A DNA stretch of 22,273 bases from Dehalococcoidia bacterium. Its GTDB lineage: Bacteria; Chloroflexota; Dehalococcoidia; E44-bin15. The stretch spans positions 1 through 22,273 of the forward strand of contig SOIC01000020.1 in NCBI GenBank assembly GCA_004377275.1, read 5' to 3'. A program made the translations under genes and the position numbers. Shown one piece after another: positions 21,439 to 22,273 of this stretch. The notes under the pieces are model-generated. The model did no database searches. It was given only the letters and a program-made list of their open reading frames with translations, and was not told the DNA's origin. Positions within the stretch are counted from its first letter, which is position 1. Every line of letters starts with the position of its first letter.

Positions 21439-22273
21439 TTGCCTTTATCGAAGAGAGGCCTTAACAAAAACCTTGAGCTTGCACCCTCGGCACCGCACTC
21501 AGCGGCCGAGGGTGCTTCTTCTAATGAGATGGCGCTCTCCCGGTCCATAGAGGAAATGAGGGAAAAGGCGAAAACACTGCGCCGCCACATCATCACCATG
21601 ACTGCAAAGGCAGGCAGCGGTCATCCCGGCGGCTCCCTCTCCGCAGTGGAGCTGGTGACCGCACTATTCTTTCATGAGTTGCGCCACGATCCCCAGAACC
21701 CGCGCTGGCCCGATCGTGACCGATTTGTGTTAAGCAAGGGCCACGCCGCGCCACTTCTCTATGCCGTCCTGGCGGAGACAGGATACTTCCCCGTTGCCGA
21801 GCTCTTGACCCTGAGGCAACTGGGCAGCCGCATGCAGGGTCATACCGATATGATCACCACTCCCGGCGTAGAGATGTCGGCGGGCGCTCTGGGACAGGGG
21901 TTATCCTTCGGCATCGGCACCGCCCTCGCCGCTCGCCTCGATGGTCGGGACTATCGGGTGTATGTTATCCTTGGGGACGGGGAGTGCGACGAGGGGCAGG
22001 TATGGGAGGCAGCCATGGCCGCCGCTCACTTCAAGCTGGATAACGTGGTGGCTATGATTGACCGCAACTGCCAGCAGATCGATGGCTGGTGCTGCGATGT
22101 GATGGATACTGAGCCTTTCCCCGAGAAGTGGCGCTCCTTCGGCTGGCATACCATCGAGGTTGATGGGCATGACCTGGCACAAATCATCACCGCCCTTGGC
22201 GAGGCGAAAAAGATAGAAGGAAAGCCCACTGCCATCATCGCCCACACCACTAAAGGGAAAGGGGTCAGCTTCA
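21439..22273 (+). CDS. Transketolase, N-terminal subunit (partial, runs off the window)
   Basis: The frame stays open to the window end, giving 278 residues of the thiamine-diphosphate half of transketolase (EC 2.2.1.1; non-oxidative pentose phosphate pathway). Seen: MTAKAGSGHPGGSLSAVEL from residue 54, FVLSKGHAAPLLYAVL, MSAGALGQGLSFGIG, the ThDP/Mg motif starting GDGECDEGQVWEAA at 179 and ending at the Asn of IDRN (210), and AHTTKGKGVSF at the edge. The start is uncertain. TTG at 21439 has AAGGGGGT five bases upstream; ATG at 21421 would be nearly leaderless; ATG at 21529 has no clear site. The first 50 or so residues are a low-complexity extension containing a strong hairpin. Whether the C-terminal half is a separate gene cannot be seen. 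Confidence 0.93.
   Translation, partial: MPLSKRGLNKNLELAPSAPHSAAEGASSNEMALSRSIEEMREKAKTLRRHIITMTAKAGSGHPGGSLSAVELVTALFFHELRHDPQNPRWPDRDRFVLSKGHAAPLLYAVLAETGYFPVAELLTLRQLGSRMQGHTDMITTPGVEMSAGALGQGLSFGIGTALAARLDGRDYRVYVILGDGECDEGQVWEAAMAAAHFKLDNVVAMIDRNCQQIDGWCCDVMDTEPFPEKWRSFGWHTIEVDGHDLAQIITALGEAKKIEGKPTAIIAHTTKGKGVSF
21481..21515 (+). promoter_or_regulatory. 11-bp stem-loop near the start of the transketolase gene
   Basis: GCACCCTCGGC (21481-21491) pairs perfectly with GCCGAGGGTGC (21505-21515) around a 13-base loop, followed by TTCTTCT. It has the shape of an intrinsic terminator or attenuator, but with a short, interrupted T-run. It lies inside the open frame if translation starts at 21439, or in the leader if it starts at 21529. 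Confidence 0.5.

Noticed and set aside
1..22273. CRISPR arrays, tRNA genes and insertion sequences
   Set aside because: Scanned by eye on both strands; no repeat-spacer periodicity, cloverleaf or transposase motif was found.

Overview
The window looks like chromosomal DNA of a bacterium with moderately high GC, most plausibly a Chloroflexota/Dehalococcoidia-type lineage. This placement is inference from gene content and order: hom and thrC close together, an rpsF-ssb-rpsR operon, glyA beside it, a transketolase of the short N-terminal type, and frequent TTG/GTG starts with strong Shine-Dalgarno sites. Most of it is core metabolism and housekeeping. No tRNA, rRNA, CRISPR array or intact transposase was seen.

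Layout. Positions 1-1410 are relatively AT-rich and accessory-like: a Cys/His-rich small protein and a ketosteroid-isomerase-like protein, both on the minus strand. An Asp/Glu/hydantoin-racemase family gene (minus) and a branched-chain aminotransferase, ilvE (plus), diverge at 2363-2515 from two recognisable promoters. Behind ilvE lies what looks like the broken 5' end of a plsY gene. Then, on the plus strand, come a polyprenol-phosphate glycosyltransferase fused to a GtrA domain, a small membrane protein and a PAP2-like membrane protein. A 330-base gap with a dispersed-repeat-like element follows, then a three-gene export cluster (ABC ATPase, ABC-2 permease, 14-TM MFS pump).

From 9823 to 21336 everything is on the minus strand. 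Read in the direction of transcription: amidohydrolase and thpR (stop/start overlap); a zinc-ribbon protein, comF and a two-domain nucleotidyltransferase-like protein; glyA from its own promoter; rpsF-ssb-rpsR from its own promoter; a membrane-anchored parvulin-like foldase; hom; an AT-rich cupin gene that interrupts hom and thrC; thrC; a flavin-reductase-like protein; and folE. At the right edge a transketolase N-terminal subunit starts on the plus strand from a promoter that overlaps the candidate amidohydrolase promoter, and it runs off the window.

Functional themes are amino-acid synthesis (ilvE, hom, thrC, glyA), one-carbon/pterin metabolism (glyA, folE), translation and DNA maintenance (rpsF, rpsR, ssb, comF), envelope lipid/sugar chemistry (GT2-GtrA, PAP2, plsY remnant) and export. 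I found no clear new multi-gene system. The best second-look items are the nucleotidyltransferase-like protein before glyA, the cupin insertion between hom and thrC, the PAP2 protein lacking catalytic residues, the plsY remnant, and the strong hairpin at the start of the transketolase gene.
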